A stretch of DNA of 64,000 nucleotides, from contig JBNKKH010000035.1 in assembly GCA_050291725.1 (NCBI GenBank), forward strand, positions 1-64,000, given 5' to 3'. This DNA is from JAAGZL01 sp050291725. Lineage in GTDB: Bacteria > Pseudomonadota > Gammaproteobacteria > Chromatiales > Chromatiaceae. This document shows, piece by piece, positions 27,156 to 35,803 of the stretch. The first letter of the stretch is position 1, and every line of letters starts with the position of its first letter. The position numbers were made by a program, and so were the translations under genes. Below the pieces are notes generated by a model, which was given only the letters and a program-made list of their open reading frames with translations, made no database searches and was not told the origin of the DNA.

Positions 27156-27259
27156 ATATCTTAACTTCTTGTTTATTAGTAATTATTTTGCAAAAAAGAC
27201 CCATGCAGGCCGATTCTGCTCGTTCGCTTTATCCGCACATTATAGTGGAACTTTAATAA

Positions 27260-28624
27260 CTATCCCAGCACCCTTGAAATATCAACATAAAATGCCACTC
27301 CCATCAATAGCAACAGGGCAATAATTCCAATTTTTTGTCCCACCATTTGAACCTGTTCAGATGGCGGCGACCCCTTGATTGCTTCAATGAAGAAAAACAG
27401 AAGATGCCCGCCATCTAGCACTGGAACCGGTAGAAGATTAAGCACAGCTAAGCTGATACTTACAATTGCCAAGAACTTGATAAAATAGATTGCGCCGAAA
27501 CTAGCACTTTTCCCCGCCGTCTGAGCTATAGATATAGGACCACCCAGGTTATCCAGAGATGCTCTTCCTGTTACCATTTTACCCAGCATTCTAAGCATGA
27601 ATACCGACATATCCCAGGTTTTGGATAGAGAAGCACCAACTGCGGCTATGGGATTGAGTTTCACCTCAACCCTATAATCATCAAACAACCCATCAGGGAC
27701 AAGAACACCTGCTCCGATACGGCCAACAACTTGATCTCCAGCCTTGAGCTTGCCAATTTTCAGGTCAAGGGTCTGTATCTGGCCATTGCGCTCTATGGTT
27801 ATTATCTGGGTAGATTCAGGATGCTTTTGGATAAAGGCGACCAGTCCCGGCCAATCCTCTACCTCTCCCCCTGCTATGGTCAGAATTTTATCCCCGGTTG
27901 TTAGACCAGAATCCTGTGCAGACTCCCCTGGCACTAGCTCTCCTACCACTGCAGGCAGCTTGGGACGACGCACCTTAAGCCCTATCTTGGAGATAAAATC
28001 CTTCTCCTCCATTACTGCTGCCATTTTATTAATGGGAAAGACTCTCTCACGCAGGTTATCTCTAATGTCATGTACCTGCACTACAACATCTTCACTACCA
28101 GCAGACTCAGATATAAGGGCGTAAATGAATGATTCCCAGGAGCTGGTCTTATCACCAGAGGTGGCTATAATCTCGTCCCCTACCTGGAATCCAGCCTGTG
28201 CCGCGATGGTCGCTGGCTGCACTTCGCCAACTACAGGCTTAGTTCCCATATCACCGCTGACAAAAACCATCCAATAGGCGAATACAGCGAACAGAAGGTT
28301 GAACAGAGGACCAGCAGCAACTACAGCAGAACGCACTGATAGCGATTGACGGTTAAAGGCCCGGTGTTTCTCCTCTTCGGCAACCTCTCCTTCCCGCTCA
28401 TCCAGCATTTTTACATAACCACCCAGAGGGATAGCCGCTAGCACATACTCTGTTGCATCAACTTCGCCGGTTTTTTTCCACAATGCAGGACCAAACCCTA
28501 TGGAGAAGCGCAGAACTTTAACTCCAAGCTTGCGGGCAACCCAAAAATGCCCAAACTCATGCACGGAAATTAGGATAGCAAGGGCAACTACGAATGAAAT
28601 TATGGTAAATAACATCGAATTCAT
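27260..28624 (-). CDS. rseP: RIP metalloprotease RseP
   Basis: 454 residues. A site-2 intramembrane protease that cuts anti-sigma factor RseA and releases sigma-E. Zinc motif HEFGH at 22-26 lies in the first membrane helix. Two periplasmic PDZ domains follow (about 110-200 and 205-300). The third zinc ligand segment NLLPVPVLDGGHLLFF is in the third membrane helix, and a last helix closes the protein. The 4-bp ATGA overlap with dxr shows translational coupling. Confidence 0.97.
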   Translation of the reverse strand: MNSMLFTIISFVVALAILISVHEFGHFWVARKLGVKVLRFSIGFGPALWKKTGEVDATEYVLAAIPLGGYVKMLDEREGEVAEEEKHRAFNRQSLSVRSAVVAAGPLFNLLFAVFAYWMVFVSGDMGTKPVVGEVQPATIAAQAGFQVGDEIIATSGDKTSSWESFIYALISESAGSEDVVVQVHDIRDNLRERVFPINKMAAVMEEKDFISKIGLKVRRPKLPAVVGELVPGESAQDSGLTTGDKILTIAGGEVEDWPGLVAFIQKHPESTQIITIERNGQIQTLDLKIGKLKAGDQVVGRIGAGVLVPDGLFDDYRVEVKLNPIAAVGASLSKTWDMSVFMLRMLGKMVTGRASLDNLGGPISIAQTAGKSASFGAIYFIKFLAIVSISLAVLNLLPVPVLDGGHLLFFFIEAIKGSPPSEQVQMVGQKIGIIALLLLMGVAFYVDISRVLG

Positions 28625-29817
28625 GCCTCAGAGACAGCTATATTCTGAATTAATTCCCTGGCGATAGATCTCGCTTGTTGATCTATTTCCAGTACCTGTT
28701 TCAAGCTAAAGTTGTCAATTTTCTCCATATTATCCATAACAGACTCAATTAACTGTGCAATTGCAACAAATGGGATTTTGGAGTCTAAAAAGGCCTCTAC
28801 CGCCACCTCATTCGCTGCATTCAATGCTGCTGGAGAGCTACCACCTTCCTTAGCCGCCCTGTAGGCCAAGGCCAAACATGGAAATCGATTCAGATCTGGC
28901 GGCTCAAAATCTAGTCGTGCCACCTTAAAAAGATCTAGCCCCTCTACTCCAGATTCGATTCGATTCGGCCAGGCCAGGGCGTGAGCAATCGGGGTGCGCA
29001 TATCTGGATTACCTAACTGGGCCAAGGTAGATCCATCCTTATACTCAACCATAGAGTGAATAACGCTCTGTGGATGTAACACCACCTCTACCTCTTCAGG
29101 TGTGGCGTTGAATAACAGACACGCTTCAATCAACTCAAGCCCTTTGTTCATCATGGTAGCTGAGTCAACAGATATCTTACGCCCCATCTCCCAGTTTGGA
29201 TGAGCGCATGCCTGTTCCGCAGTAACAGATGCCAGCTCATCCATTGGAGTTTTCAGGAATGGACCGCCAGATGCGGTGAGGAGAATTCTCTTTACCCCAA
29301 CCTCATGTAAACCACGTCCATAGTCCGCAGGCAGGCACTGGAATACTGCATTGTGTTCACTATCTATGGGTAGAATGGTTGCGCCATTCTGTTTAGCCTG
29401 ATCCAGCAACAACCTACCAGACATCACCAGCGCCTCTTTATTAGCGAGCAGGATGCATTTACCAGATTTGGCAGCAGCAATGGTGGGTAGCAGTCCGGCC
29501 GCCCCTACGATTGCGGCCATTACGTAGTGGGCACTCGGAAGTTGCGCCACCATCTCCAAAGCATCTGGACCTGAGAGTAGCTCGGTATCGGGACACTCTT
29601 GTTTAAATTGTTGCTGAACAGCGTCTGTTGTACTTTGTTCAGATAAAACGGCAAATTTAGGTTGAAACTCAAGGCACTGTTGTAACAGTTCTTGGGCATT
29701 TGTGTTGGCGGTAAGAGCCACAACCTGGAATCTGTCAGAGTGCATACGCAACACATCCAATGTGCTGTTACCGATAGAACCGGTCGAACCGAGTATGGTT
29801 ACACCTATCACGTTCAC
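28621..29817 (-). CDS. dxr: 1-deoxy-D-xylulose-5-phosphate reductoisomerase
   Basis: 398 residues. It makes 2-C-methyl-D-erythritol 4-phosphate in the MEP isoprenoid pathway. NADPH fold GSTGSIGNSTLDVLR lies at about 10-24. The metal/substrate block LPIDSEHNAVFQCL and the flexible loop GRKISVDSATMMNKGLE are intact. Overlaps of 4 bp with both rseP and cdsA make one transcriptional unit. The order cdsA-dxr-rseP differs from E. coli (dxr before uppS/cdsA) but is common in other gammaproteobacteria. Confidence 0.97.
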   Translation of the reverse strand: MNVIGVTILGSTGSIGNSTLDVLRMHSDRFQVVALTANTNAQELLQQCLEFQPKFAVLSEQSTTDAVQQQFKQECPDTELLSGPDALEMVAQLPSAHYVMAAIVGAAGLLPTIAAAKSGKCILLANKEALVMSGRLLLDQAKQNGATILPIDSEHNAVFQCLPADYGRGLHEVGVKRILLTASGGPFLKTPMDELASVTAEQACAHPNWEMGRKISVDSATMMNKGLELIEACLLFNATPEEVEVVLHPQSVIHSMVEYKDGSTLAQLGNPDMRTPIAHALAWPNRIESGVEGLDLFKVARLDFEPPDLNRFPCLALAYRAAKEGGSSPAALNAANEVAVEAFLDSKIPFVAIAQLIESVMDNMEKIDNFSLKQVLEIDQQARSIARELIQNIAVSEA

Positions 29818-30650
29818 AACCCCGTAGTTAGCTGTAGACCAAGTGCAAATACCGGAGCAGCTGCGATTAGGCTATCAATGCGATCTAACACCCCACCGTG
29901 TCCAGGCAACAGATTGCCGCTATCTTTCATATCCATGCGACGTTTGAGAACGCTTTCAAATAGATCGCCGACTATAGACATGGCCACAGTTATGATACAG
30001 ACAGGAAGCAGCCATAAGAAGGCATCCGTTTCACTCTGCTGATACCACGCCAAGAGAGCACCACAAACCAGCGCTCCAAATAGTGCACCGTAAACCCCTT
30101 CCCAGGTCTTTTTGGGACTTATTACAGGCGCCAGCTTCCTCTTGCCCCAGCGCATACCGGAAAAGTAGGCGGCGCTATCGGCTATCCAGATCAACACCAA
30201 TAGAAACAGGACGATGAATGGGCCATCATCTCCACCCCCGTGCACTAGCAGAAGCGCAACCCACAGAGGTATAAGAACCAGATAACAGATCAGTGCAGTC
30301 AGCACCCCAACTCCAGAAGCTGCTTTATTTATCTGTTTATAGCTAAACAGGACAAGGGTAATAATCAACCACCAGATTGCAGCAAATACCAGCACCCAAT
30401 CGGTAAACCACGCATAGGAAATCAACCCATAGCTCCAGTACAGAGCTGCTGCCAGCGCAGTTAAGAATACAATTTTTCCAGTATAATTTTTGATCCCAGC
30501 AAGTGCTGCCCACTCCAAACCAGCCAATAATGCAATTGCTGCTATACCTATAGCCAACTGTTCAGTTTTAAGAAACAGGATAGCTAGAACCACAATGGGG
30601 ATAAGGATGCCAGCAGTAATTACACGCTTGGCTAATGTGCTCAATTCCAT
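29814..30650 (-). CDS. cdsA: Phosphatidate cytidylyltransferase
   Basis: 278 residues, polytopic, about eight hydrophobic segments. It makes CDP-diacylglycerol from phosphatidic acid and CTP, the substrate used by PgsA at the left of this window. The C-terminal signature S-x-x-K-R-x4-K-D-x-G-x2-x-PGHGG-x-x-DR-x-D is complete (ESVLKRRMDMKDSGNLLPGHGGVLDRIDS). Confidence 0.96.
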   Translation of the reverse strand: MELSTLAKRVITAGILIPIVVLAILFLKTEQLAIGIAAIALLAGLEWAALAGIKNYTGKIVFLTALAAALYWSYGLISYAWFTDWVLVFAAIWWLIITLVLFSYKQINKAASGVGVLTALICYLVLIPLWVALLLVHGGGDDGPFIVLFLLVLIWIADSAAYFSGMRWGKRKLAPVISPKKTWEGVYGALFGALVCGALLAWYQQSETDAFLWLLPVCIITVAMSIVGDLFESVLKRRMDMKDSGNLLPGHGGVLDRIDSLIAAAPVFALGLQLTTGL

Positions 30651-30653
30651 GGA

Positions 30654-31433
30654 TCAGCTACCCGCAGAGTTTTGGTTTGAGTTTAGCTGTTCAGCAACCA
30701 TGCCATAACGCCTTTGCCTGCTGGCATAAGACGCCAATGCAGCATCGAACTCCTCTTTACGAAAATCGGGCCACAGGACATCTGTAAAATACACCTCGGT
30801 GTAAGCCGACTGCCACAGCATAAAGTTGCTTAAGCGCTGTTCGCCACCGGTGCGAATAAACAGATCTGGATCAACCAGAGTAGAGAATGAGAGTTCATTG
30901 GAGATATGCTTCTCTTCTATAGCGTCTGGCTTAATATCACCGCTCTCAACTTGCTTGGCTAACTTGCGCACTGCCTGAGTTATATCCCAGCGCCCTCCAT
31001 AATTCGCTGCGATTTGGAGGATTAGTCCGCTGTTATCTGCGGTGTCTTGCTCCGCCTGGGTCATGGCGTCCTGAAGTTCTTGGGAGAATCTTGATCTATC
31101 CCCGATTAAACGGAGTCGAACATTATTTTTGCGCAAGCGTTTTATCTCTTTCTTGAGGACTAGCATGAACAGATCCATTAGCATGCCAACCTCTTCTCTG
31201 GGGCGCTTCCAGTTTTCACTGCTAAATGCAAAAAGGGTTAATATTTCAACACCGGAACGGGCTGCACAATCAACAATCTTGCGGACCGATTTAACCCCTT
31301 CCCGGTGACCAGCATGGCGTTTTTTTTCATGCTGCTGAGCCCAGCGCCCATTGCCATCCATTACAATCGCTACATGTCGCGGTATGTTATCCACCGCTTG
31401 CGTACCCTCTTTGTTTGATCCTACCTGTGTCAC
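30654..31433 (-). CDS. uppS: Undecaprenyl diphosphate synthase (cis-prenyltransferase)
   Basis: 259 residues. It makes the C55 lipid carrier for peptidoglycan and O-antigen. The signature HVAIVMDGNGRWAQQ with the catalytic Asp is at about 20-34, followed by HREGVKSVR and FSSENWKRP; the C-terminal LFIRTGGEQRLSNFMLWQSAYTE is intact. It is placed 3 bp before cdsA and 13 bp after frr. Confidence 0.97.
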   Translation of the reverse strand: MTQVGSNKEGTQAVDNIPRHVAIVMDGNGRWAQQHEKKRHAGHREGVKSVRKIVDCAARSGVEILTLFAFSSENWKRPREEVGMLMDLFMLVLKKEIKRLRKNNVRLRLIGDRSRFSQELQDAMTQAEQDTADNSGLILQIAANYGGRWDITQAVRKLAKQVESGDIKPDAIEEKHISNELSFSTLVDPDLFIRTGGEQRLSNFMLWQSAYTEVYFTDVLWPDFRKEEFDAALASYASRQRRYGMVAEQLNSNQNSAGS

Positions 31434-31446
31434 AGTGGTTCTGCGG

Positions 31447-32004
31447 TCAAACTTCCATCAGGTCAGCTTCTTTCTTCTCCAGCAACTCATCAATCTCTTT
31501 AATATGCTGGTCTGTAAGCTTTTGCACCTGCTCTTCAGCTCGTCTCTCATCATCCTCGGAAGCGAGTTTTTCTTTTACTAGGTCTTTTAGATGGTGGTTG
31601 GCATCGCGTCGTATGTTGCGTATGGCAACACGAGCATTCTCAGCCTCTTGACGCACGATCCGGATCATATCCTTGCGTCGCTCTTCAGTAAGAGGAGGCA
31701 TAGGTACGCGTATAACATTACCGGCAGTGTTAGGATTGAGTCCCAGATCAGAGTTCATGATCGCCTTCTCCACCGGAGCTACCATATTCTGCTCCCAAGG
31801 CGTTATGGTAAGGGTGCGAGCATCCTCTACATTAATATTGGCTACCTGACTTAAAGGCACGTCTGATCCGTAGTAGGAAACCGTAAGATGATCCAGCAAA
31901 CTGGGGTGTGCCCTACCGGTACGCAATTTAGCCAAATCAAGAACTAGAGATTCAACACTCTTGCCCATACGTGTGTTTGTATCTTTCTGGATATCGTCGA
32001 TCAT
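31447..32004 (-). CDS. frr: Ribosome recycling factor
   Basis: 185 residues from the ATG at 32002-32004 (MIDDIQKDTNTRMGKSVESL). GGAGAG stands five bases before, and the family start agrees; the frame open to 32034 runs into pyrH and is not used. With EF-G it splits the post-termination ribosome. Seen: RTGRAHPSLLDHLTVSYYG and the C-terminal three-helix bundle. The start lies one base after the pyrH stop, so translation is coupled. Confidence 0.97.
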   Translation of the reverse strand: MIDDIQKDTNTRMGKSVESLVLDLAKLRTGRAHPSLLDHLTVSYYGSDVPLSQVANINVEDARTLTITPWEQNMVAPVEKAIMNSDLGLNPNTAGNVIRVPMPPLTEERRKDMIRIVRQEAENARVAIRNIRRDANHHLKDLVKEKLASEDDERRAEEQVQKLTDQHIKEIDELLEKKEADLMEV

Positions 32005-32005
32005 T

Positions 32006-32728
32006 TCACTCTCCATTATCGACCAGGGAACCAACCTCTTCCCCTTGCATTAGACGCATAACCGCGCCCTTGTTATTAATATTCATCACCCGCAGCGGCA
32101 TATCATGATCTGCGCACAGCATAATCGCAGTGGAGTCCATAACTTTCAGACCCTCTTTGATTGCCCGATCATAACTAAGGCGGGGGTAAAATTCAGCAGC
32201 AGGATTTGATACAGGGTCAGATGAGTAGACCCCATCAACTTTAGTGGCTTTAATCAGGAGTTGGGCGCCAATTTCTATGGCACGCAGGCTGGCTGCGGTA
32301 TCTGTGGTAAAGAAGGGACTTCCAGTGCCAGCGCTAAGAATAACCACCTGGCCTTGTTCTAGATAATCTACAGCTTGATCTCTTAGAAATGGATCGCATA
32401 CCTGCTCTATGGCTAGAGCTGACATAACCCTAACTTTCTGACCAATCTTTTGTAGAGCATCTTTCATTGCCAGCCCATTCATAACAGTGGCCAGCATACC
32501 CATATGGTCTCCGGTTACCCGGTCCAAACCGCCCTGGGCCAGACCTGCACCGCGGAAGATATTACCTCCACCGATTACCAGTCCAACCTGAACTCCCGCC
32601 TGGACAAGCTCTTTAATTTCACCAGCAACACGGGAAATAACATTTGGGTCTATCCCAAAGCTGCCCTCTCCCATAAGTGCTTCACCACTTAGCTTTAGCA
32701 GGATACGTTGACAGATCAATTCAGACAT
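32006..32728 (-). CDS. pyrH: UMP kinase
   Basis: 240 residues. An amino-acid-kinase-fold enzyme phosphorylating UMP. Seen: LLKLSGEALMG, the GLVIGGGNIFRGAGL loop, DHMGMLATVMNGLAM, and TGSPFFTTDTAASLRAIEIGA for nucleotide binding. It lies downstream of tsf with a 154-bp gap that contains a 26-base hairpin (ACCGG...CCGGT) near 32800 but no T-tract. Confidence 0.97.
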   Translation of the reverse strand: MSELICQRILLKLSGEALMGEGSFGIDPNVISRVAGEIKELVQAGVQVGLVIGGGNIFRGAGLAQGGLDRVTGDHMGMLATVMNGLAMKDALQKIGQKVRVMSALAIEQVCDPFLRDQAVDYLEQGQVVILSAGTGSPFFTTDTAASLRAIEIGAQLLIKATKVDGVYSSDPVSNPAAEFYPRLSYDRAIKEGLKVMDSTAIMLCADHDMPLRVMNINNKGAVMRLMQGEEVGSLVDNGE

Positions 32729-32882
32729 AACACCACCAGGTCAATTAGCTTTATTAGAATTACAACCCAAAAACCAATCGGGAGGTTATCACAATACCGG
32801 CCTTCCTGCTGGAAGACCGGTAAAACAGTTCTTGGCTCACATAACCCACCAGGAAAATACGAACCTGGTGAAAAATACGAAC

Positions 32883-33767
32883 TTAGCCCTTAACCTGAGC
32901 CATAACCTCTTCAGCGAAGTTTTCCTGCTTCTTCTCGATACCCTCACCTACCTCAAAACGTTTAAAGTCAGTAACGGTAGCACCGGCATCAGCAAGTAGC
33001 TTCTCTATAGTGATATCAGGGTCTTTGACAAAATTCTGGCCCATGAGGGTGATCTCAGATAGGTACTTACGTACCCGGCCATCAACGATCTTGTCCACGA
33101 TATTCTCAGGCTTGCCGCTATCTAGGGCCTGAGCCTTAAATATCTCGCGCTCTTTATCCAGCATATCTGCAGGAACATCGGCTGCACTTACACAGACGGG
33201 GTTAGAAGCAGCAATGTGCATAGCCAGATCTTTGCCCAGAGTCTCGTCACCGCCTTCCAGCGCTACCACAACACCGATCCTGACGCCATGCTGATAGCTA
33301 ACCAATATACCGGTATCGGTCTGAAAACGCTGGAAACGACGTACATTCATGTTCTCGCCTATTTTGGCGACCAGGGCTTCACGTGCAGTGTTTACTGTCG
33401 TCTCTTCCCCAGCGTGTAGCGGCGCATCCATCAGAGCCTCAACGTCAGCCACATCAGAGTTAAGTACACTGTTGGCGACCGCATCCACAAATGATGTAAA
33501 GTTCTCATCCTTGGCTACAAAGTCGGTTTCACAGTTAACTTCAACCATAACGGCATTTTTTGCATCGTCTGAATATTTGATGGCTACAATACCATCAGCT
33601 GCTGTACGTCCAGCCTTCTTAGCCGCAGTGGCCTGACCGGATTTACGCATCATCTCAATGGCGGCTTCGATATTACCGTCAGTTTCAACAAGTGCTTTTT
33701 TACACTCCATCATCCCGGAACCTGTACGCTCACGCAGTTCCTTTACCAAAGAGGCTGTAATGGCCAT
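32883..33767 (-). CDS. tsf: Elongation factor Ts
   Basis: 294 residues. The nucleotide exchange factor for EF-Tu. The N-terminal UBA-like domain ends with the signature LRERTGSGMMECKKALVETDGN. The TDFVAKDENF motif that contacts EF-Tu is present, followed by the two core subdomains. It lies 138 bp downstream of rpsB on the same strand. Confidence 0.97.
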   Translation of the reverse strand: MAITASLVKELRERTGSGMMECKKALVETDGNIEAAIEMMRKSGQATAAKKAGRTAADGIVAIKYSDDAKNAVMVEVNCETDFVAKDENFTSFVDAVANSVLNSDVADVEALMDAPLHAGEETTVNTAREALVAKIGENMNVRRFQRFQTDTGILVSYQHGVRIGVVVALEGGDETLGKDLAMHIAASNPVCVSAADVPADMLDKEREIFKAQALDSGKPENIVDKIVDGRVRKYLSEITLMGQNFVKDPDITIEKLLADAGATVTDFKRFEVGEGIEKKQENFAEEVMAQVKG

Positions 33768-33905
33768 GGTATAAAATCCTCTTAATTTATGAATATGCTA
33801 TATATGGACAAGCCCCTGCAGCATTCGCCATGCGGAACAGGGGCAGGTCCAGGTTAATCCAATATTTTGTGGATGTTAGACATACGGCTAACATCCAAAC
33901 TGCTC

Positions 33906-34760
33906 TTATTCTGCCTCATCCTTTTTAGCAGCGGGCTCTGCTTTTGCCTCAGGCTCAACTTTCTCTTCTGCTTCAACCTTAGCTTCTGGTTTAGCTTTGG
34001 CTTTGGCCTTAGGCTTGGCTTTAGCCTTTTTTGGCTTTTCTGCACCTTCATCACTCAGTCCAACGCTGGCAGCAGCACTGGCACGTCCTTCTAGAACAGC
34101 AGCAGCAACGCCTTGCACATAGAGCTGAATGGCTCTCATGGCATCGTCATTTCCTGGAATTATGTAGTCGACAGCTTCTGGATCATTGTTGGTGTCCACC
34201 ACGCCTACAACAGGAATACCGAGTTTCTTAGCTTCATTTACCGCGATCTTTTCATGACCGGTATCGATTACGAATACCGCATCAGGAAGACCTCTCATAT
34301 CTTTAATTCCACCCAGGCTGCGTTCCAGCTTGGCCAGCTCGCGCTCAAGGCCAAGAGCCTCTTTCTTGTTAAAACGCTTTTCAACGCTACCATCAGCAAA
34401 CATATCTTCCAGCTCTTTCAGGCGCTTGATAGATTGCTTAATGGTTTTAAAGTTGGTCAACATGCCACCGAGCCAGCGGTGGTTTACAAAAGGCATACCA
34501 CAACGCTCAGCCTCTTCGCGTACTGTTTCTTGAGCGGCACGTTTGGTTCCTACAAACAAAATCTTGCCGCCATTAGCACTCAGGGTGCCAAGGAAATTCA
34601 TTGCGTCGTTGAACATTGGTAGCGTCTGTTCAAGATTGATAATGTGAATCTTGTTACGCTGACCGAAGATGTAAGAACCCATTTTGGGGTTCCAATAGCG
34701 GGTCTGATGCCCAAAATGTACGCCAGCCTCAAGCATCTGGCGCATAGATACTGCACTCAT
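33906..34760 (-). CDS. rpsB: 30S ribosomal protein S2 with long charged tail
   Basis: 284 residues, about 40 longer than E. coli S2. Residues 1-235 are standard (MLEAGVHFGHQTRYWNPKM, FVNHRWLGGMLTNFKT, GIPVVGVVDTNNDPEAVDYIIPGNDDA). The remaining tail (about 240-284) is a low-complexity Lys/Ala/Pro/Glu run in KAKAKPEAK-type units, probably disordered. Preceded by a typical sigma-70 promoter and a long leader. It heads the rpsB-tsf-pyrH-frr group. Confidence 0.97.
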   Translation of the reverse strand: MSAVSMRQMLEAGVHFGHQTRYWNPKMGSYIFGQRNKIHIINLEQTLPMFNDAMNFLGTLSANGGKILFVGTKRAAQETVREEAERCGMPFVNHRWLGGMLTNFKTIKQSIKRLKELEDMFADGSVEKRFNKKEALGLERELAKLERSLGGIKDMRGLPDAVFVIDTGHEKIAVNEAKKLGIPVVGVVDTNNDPEAVDYIIPGNDDAMRAIQLYVQGVAAAVLEGRASAAASVGLSDEGAEKPKKAKAKPKAKAKAKPEAKVEAEEKVEPEAKAEPAAKKDEAE

Positions 34761-34939
34761 AGTGTTACTCCGAATTGTATAGGGTTAGTCCTCCATGTAC
34801 CCCGGTCGTCGACTGAACAGCCCCTAATTAGGTCCGATTGAAACCCCTATCAGACCAGCTTTTTGGCTAAAACAGCACCCCGGCAACCGTGTCGGTACAT
34901 GTGTGTAATAATATCTGGGACAGCAATTGCCATTCCAGG
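34761..34939 (-). promoter_or_regulatory. rpsB leader, possible S2 autoregulatory RNA
   Basis: About 180 untranslated bases lie between the predicted transcription start and the rpsB ATG. In E. coli the map-rpsB interval carries the S2 leader (first found as t44 RNA), which S2 binds to repress itself. The position, the GGAGGACTAACCC segment and several complementary G/C runs fit such a leader, but I could not fold it fully. Confidence 0.4.
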
Positions 34940-34945
34940 GCGCGT

Positions 34946-34974
34946 TTTATACCATACGCTGCTTGTTATAACAA
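34946..34974 (-). promoter_or_regulatory. Sigma-70 promoter of rpsB
   Basis: On the minus strand, -35 TTGTTA (34969-34974), 17-bp spacer, -10 TATAAA (34946-34951), then the G+C-rich discriminator ACGCGCCC typical of stringently controlled ribosomal promoters. The -35 lies in the 12-bp palindrome TTGTTATAACAA. Confidence 0.75.
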
Positions 34975-35034
34975 TCACCTAACGCCGTCCAAGATGTTGG
35001 TTTTTCCGATTATTTCCGGCCAAGAGAACTAAAT

Positions 35035-35802
35035 ATGAGCATCACAATAAAAACAGCTGAAGAGATAGATAGTATGCGAATTGCCTGCCGCCTAGCCGCT
35101 GAAGTTCTGGAAATGATAGAACCACATGTGAAACAAGGCGTTACTACTGGAGAGCTGGACCGCATCTGTCACGACTATATCGTTAACCAGCAAGATGCCA
35201 TTCCAGCTCCCCTGCACTACCGCGGGTTTCCGAAATCTATCTGTACCTCAGTGAATCACCAGGTCTGTCACGGCATACCTGGCGATAAAACCCTGAAAAA
35301 TGGAGATATAGTCAACATAGACGTAACTGTAATCAAGAATGGCTTCCATGGCGACACCAGCAAAATGTTCATGATTGGGGAGCCATCCATCCTTGCCCAA
35401 AGGTTGTGCAAAGTAACGAGAGATGCAATGTTCATTGGCATAGATCAAGTAAAACCTGGAGCACGTCTGAATGATATTGGTTCTGCTATCCAGAAATTTG
35501 TGGAACCACACAACTATTCAATAGTAAGAGAGTATTGTGGTCATGGCATCGGCAGAGAGTTTCACGAAGATCCTCAGGTTCTACACTATAAAACACAGGA
35601 AAAAGGACCAGAGCTACAACCTGGAATGTGTTTTACCATCGAACCCATGATCAATACAGGTAAACGCATGATTAAACTGTTACCGGATGGATGGACCGTT
35701 GTCACCAAAGATCGCAGCCTCTCTGCCCAGTGGGAACACACCGTACTGGTGACCGAAAAAGGTTATGAAATCCTTACCCTACGCCAGGAAGAGCGAGAAT
35801 AG
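35035..35802 (+). CDS. map: Methionine aminopeptidase, type I
   Basis: 255 residues. It removes the N-terminal methionine of new proteins. Five metal ligands are recognisable in DVTVIKNGFHGDTSKMF (two Asp), GHGIGREFHEDPQ (His), FTIEPMINTG (Glu) and AQWEHTVLVTEKG (Glu). No N-terminal zinc-finger extension, so the Ia short form. It is divergent from rpsB and one base before glnD. Confidence 0.97.
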   Translation: MSITIKTAEEIDSMRIACRLAAEVLEMIEPHVKQGVTTGELDRICHDYIVNQQDAIPAPLHYRGFPKSICTSVNHQVCHGIPGDKTLKNGDIVNIDVTVIKNGFHGDTSKMFMIGEPSILAQRLCKVTRDAMFIGIDQVKPGARLNDIGSAIQKFVEPHNYSIVREYCGHGIGREFHEDPQVLHYKTQEKGPELQPGMCFTIEPMINTGKRMIKLLPDGWTVVTKDRSLSAQWEHTVLVTEKGYEILTLRQEERE

Positions 35803-35803
35803 A

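Noticed and set aside
32795..32825. Hairpin between tsf and pyrH as a terminator
   Set aside because: The stem ACCGG...CCGGT has no following T-tract, and pyrH belongs to the same operon in relatives.
33854..34094. Lys/Pro-rich or Phe/Leu-rich frames opposite or shifted within the rpsB tail
   Set aside because: These are low-complexity shadows of the S2 tail.
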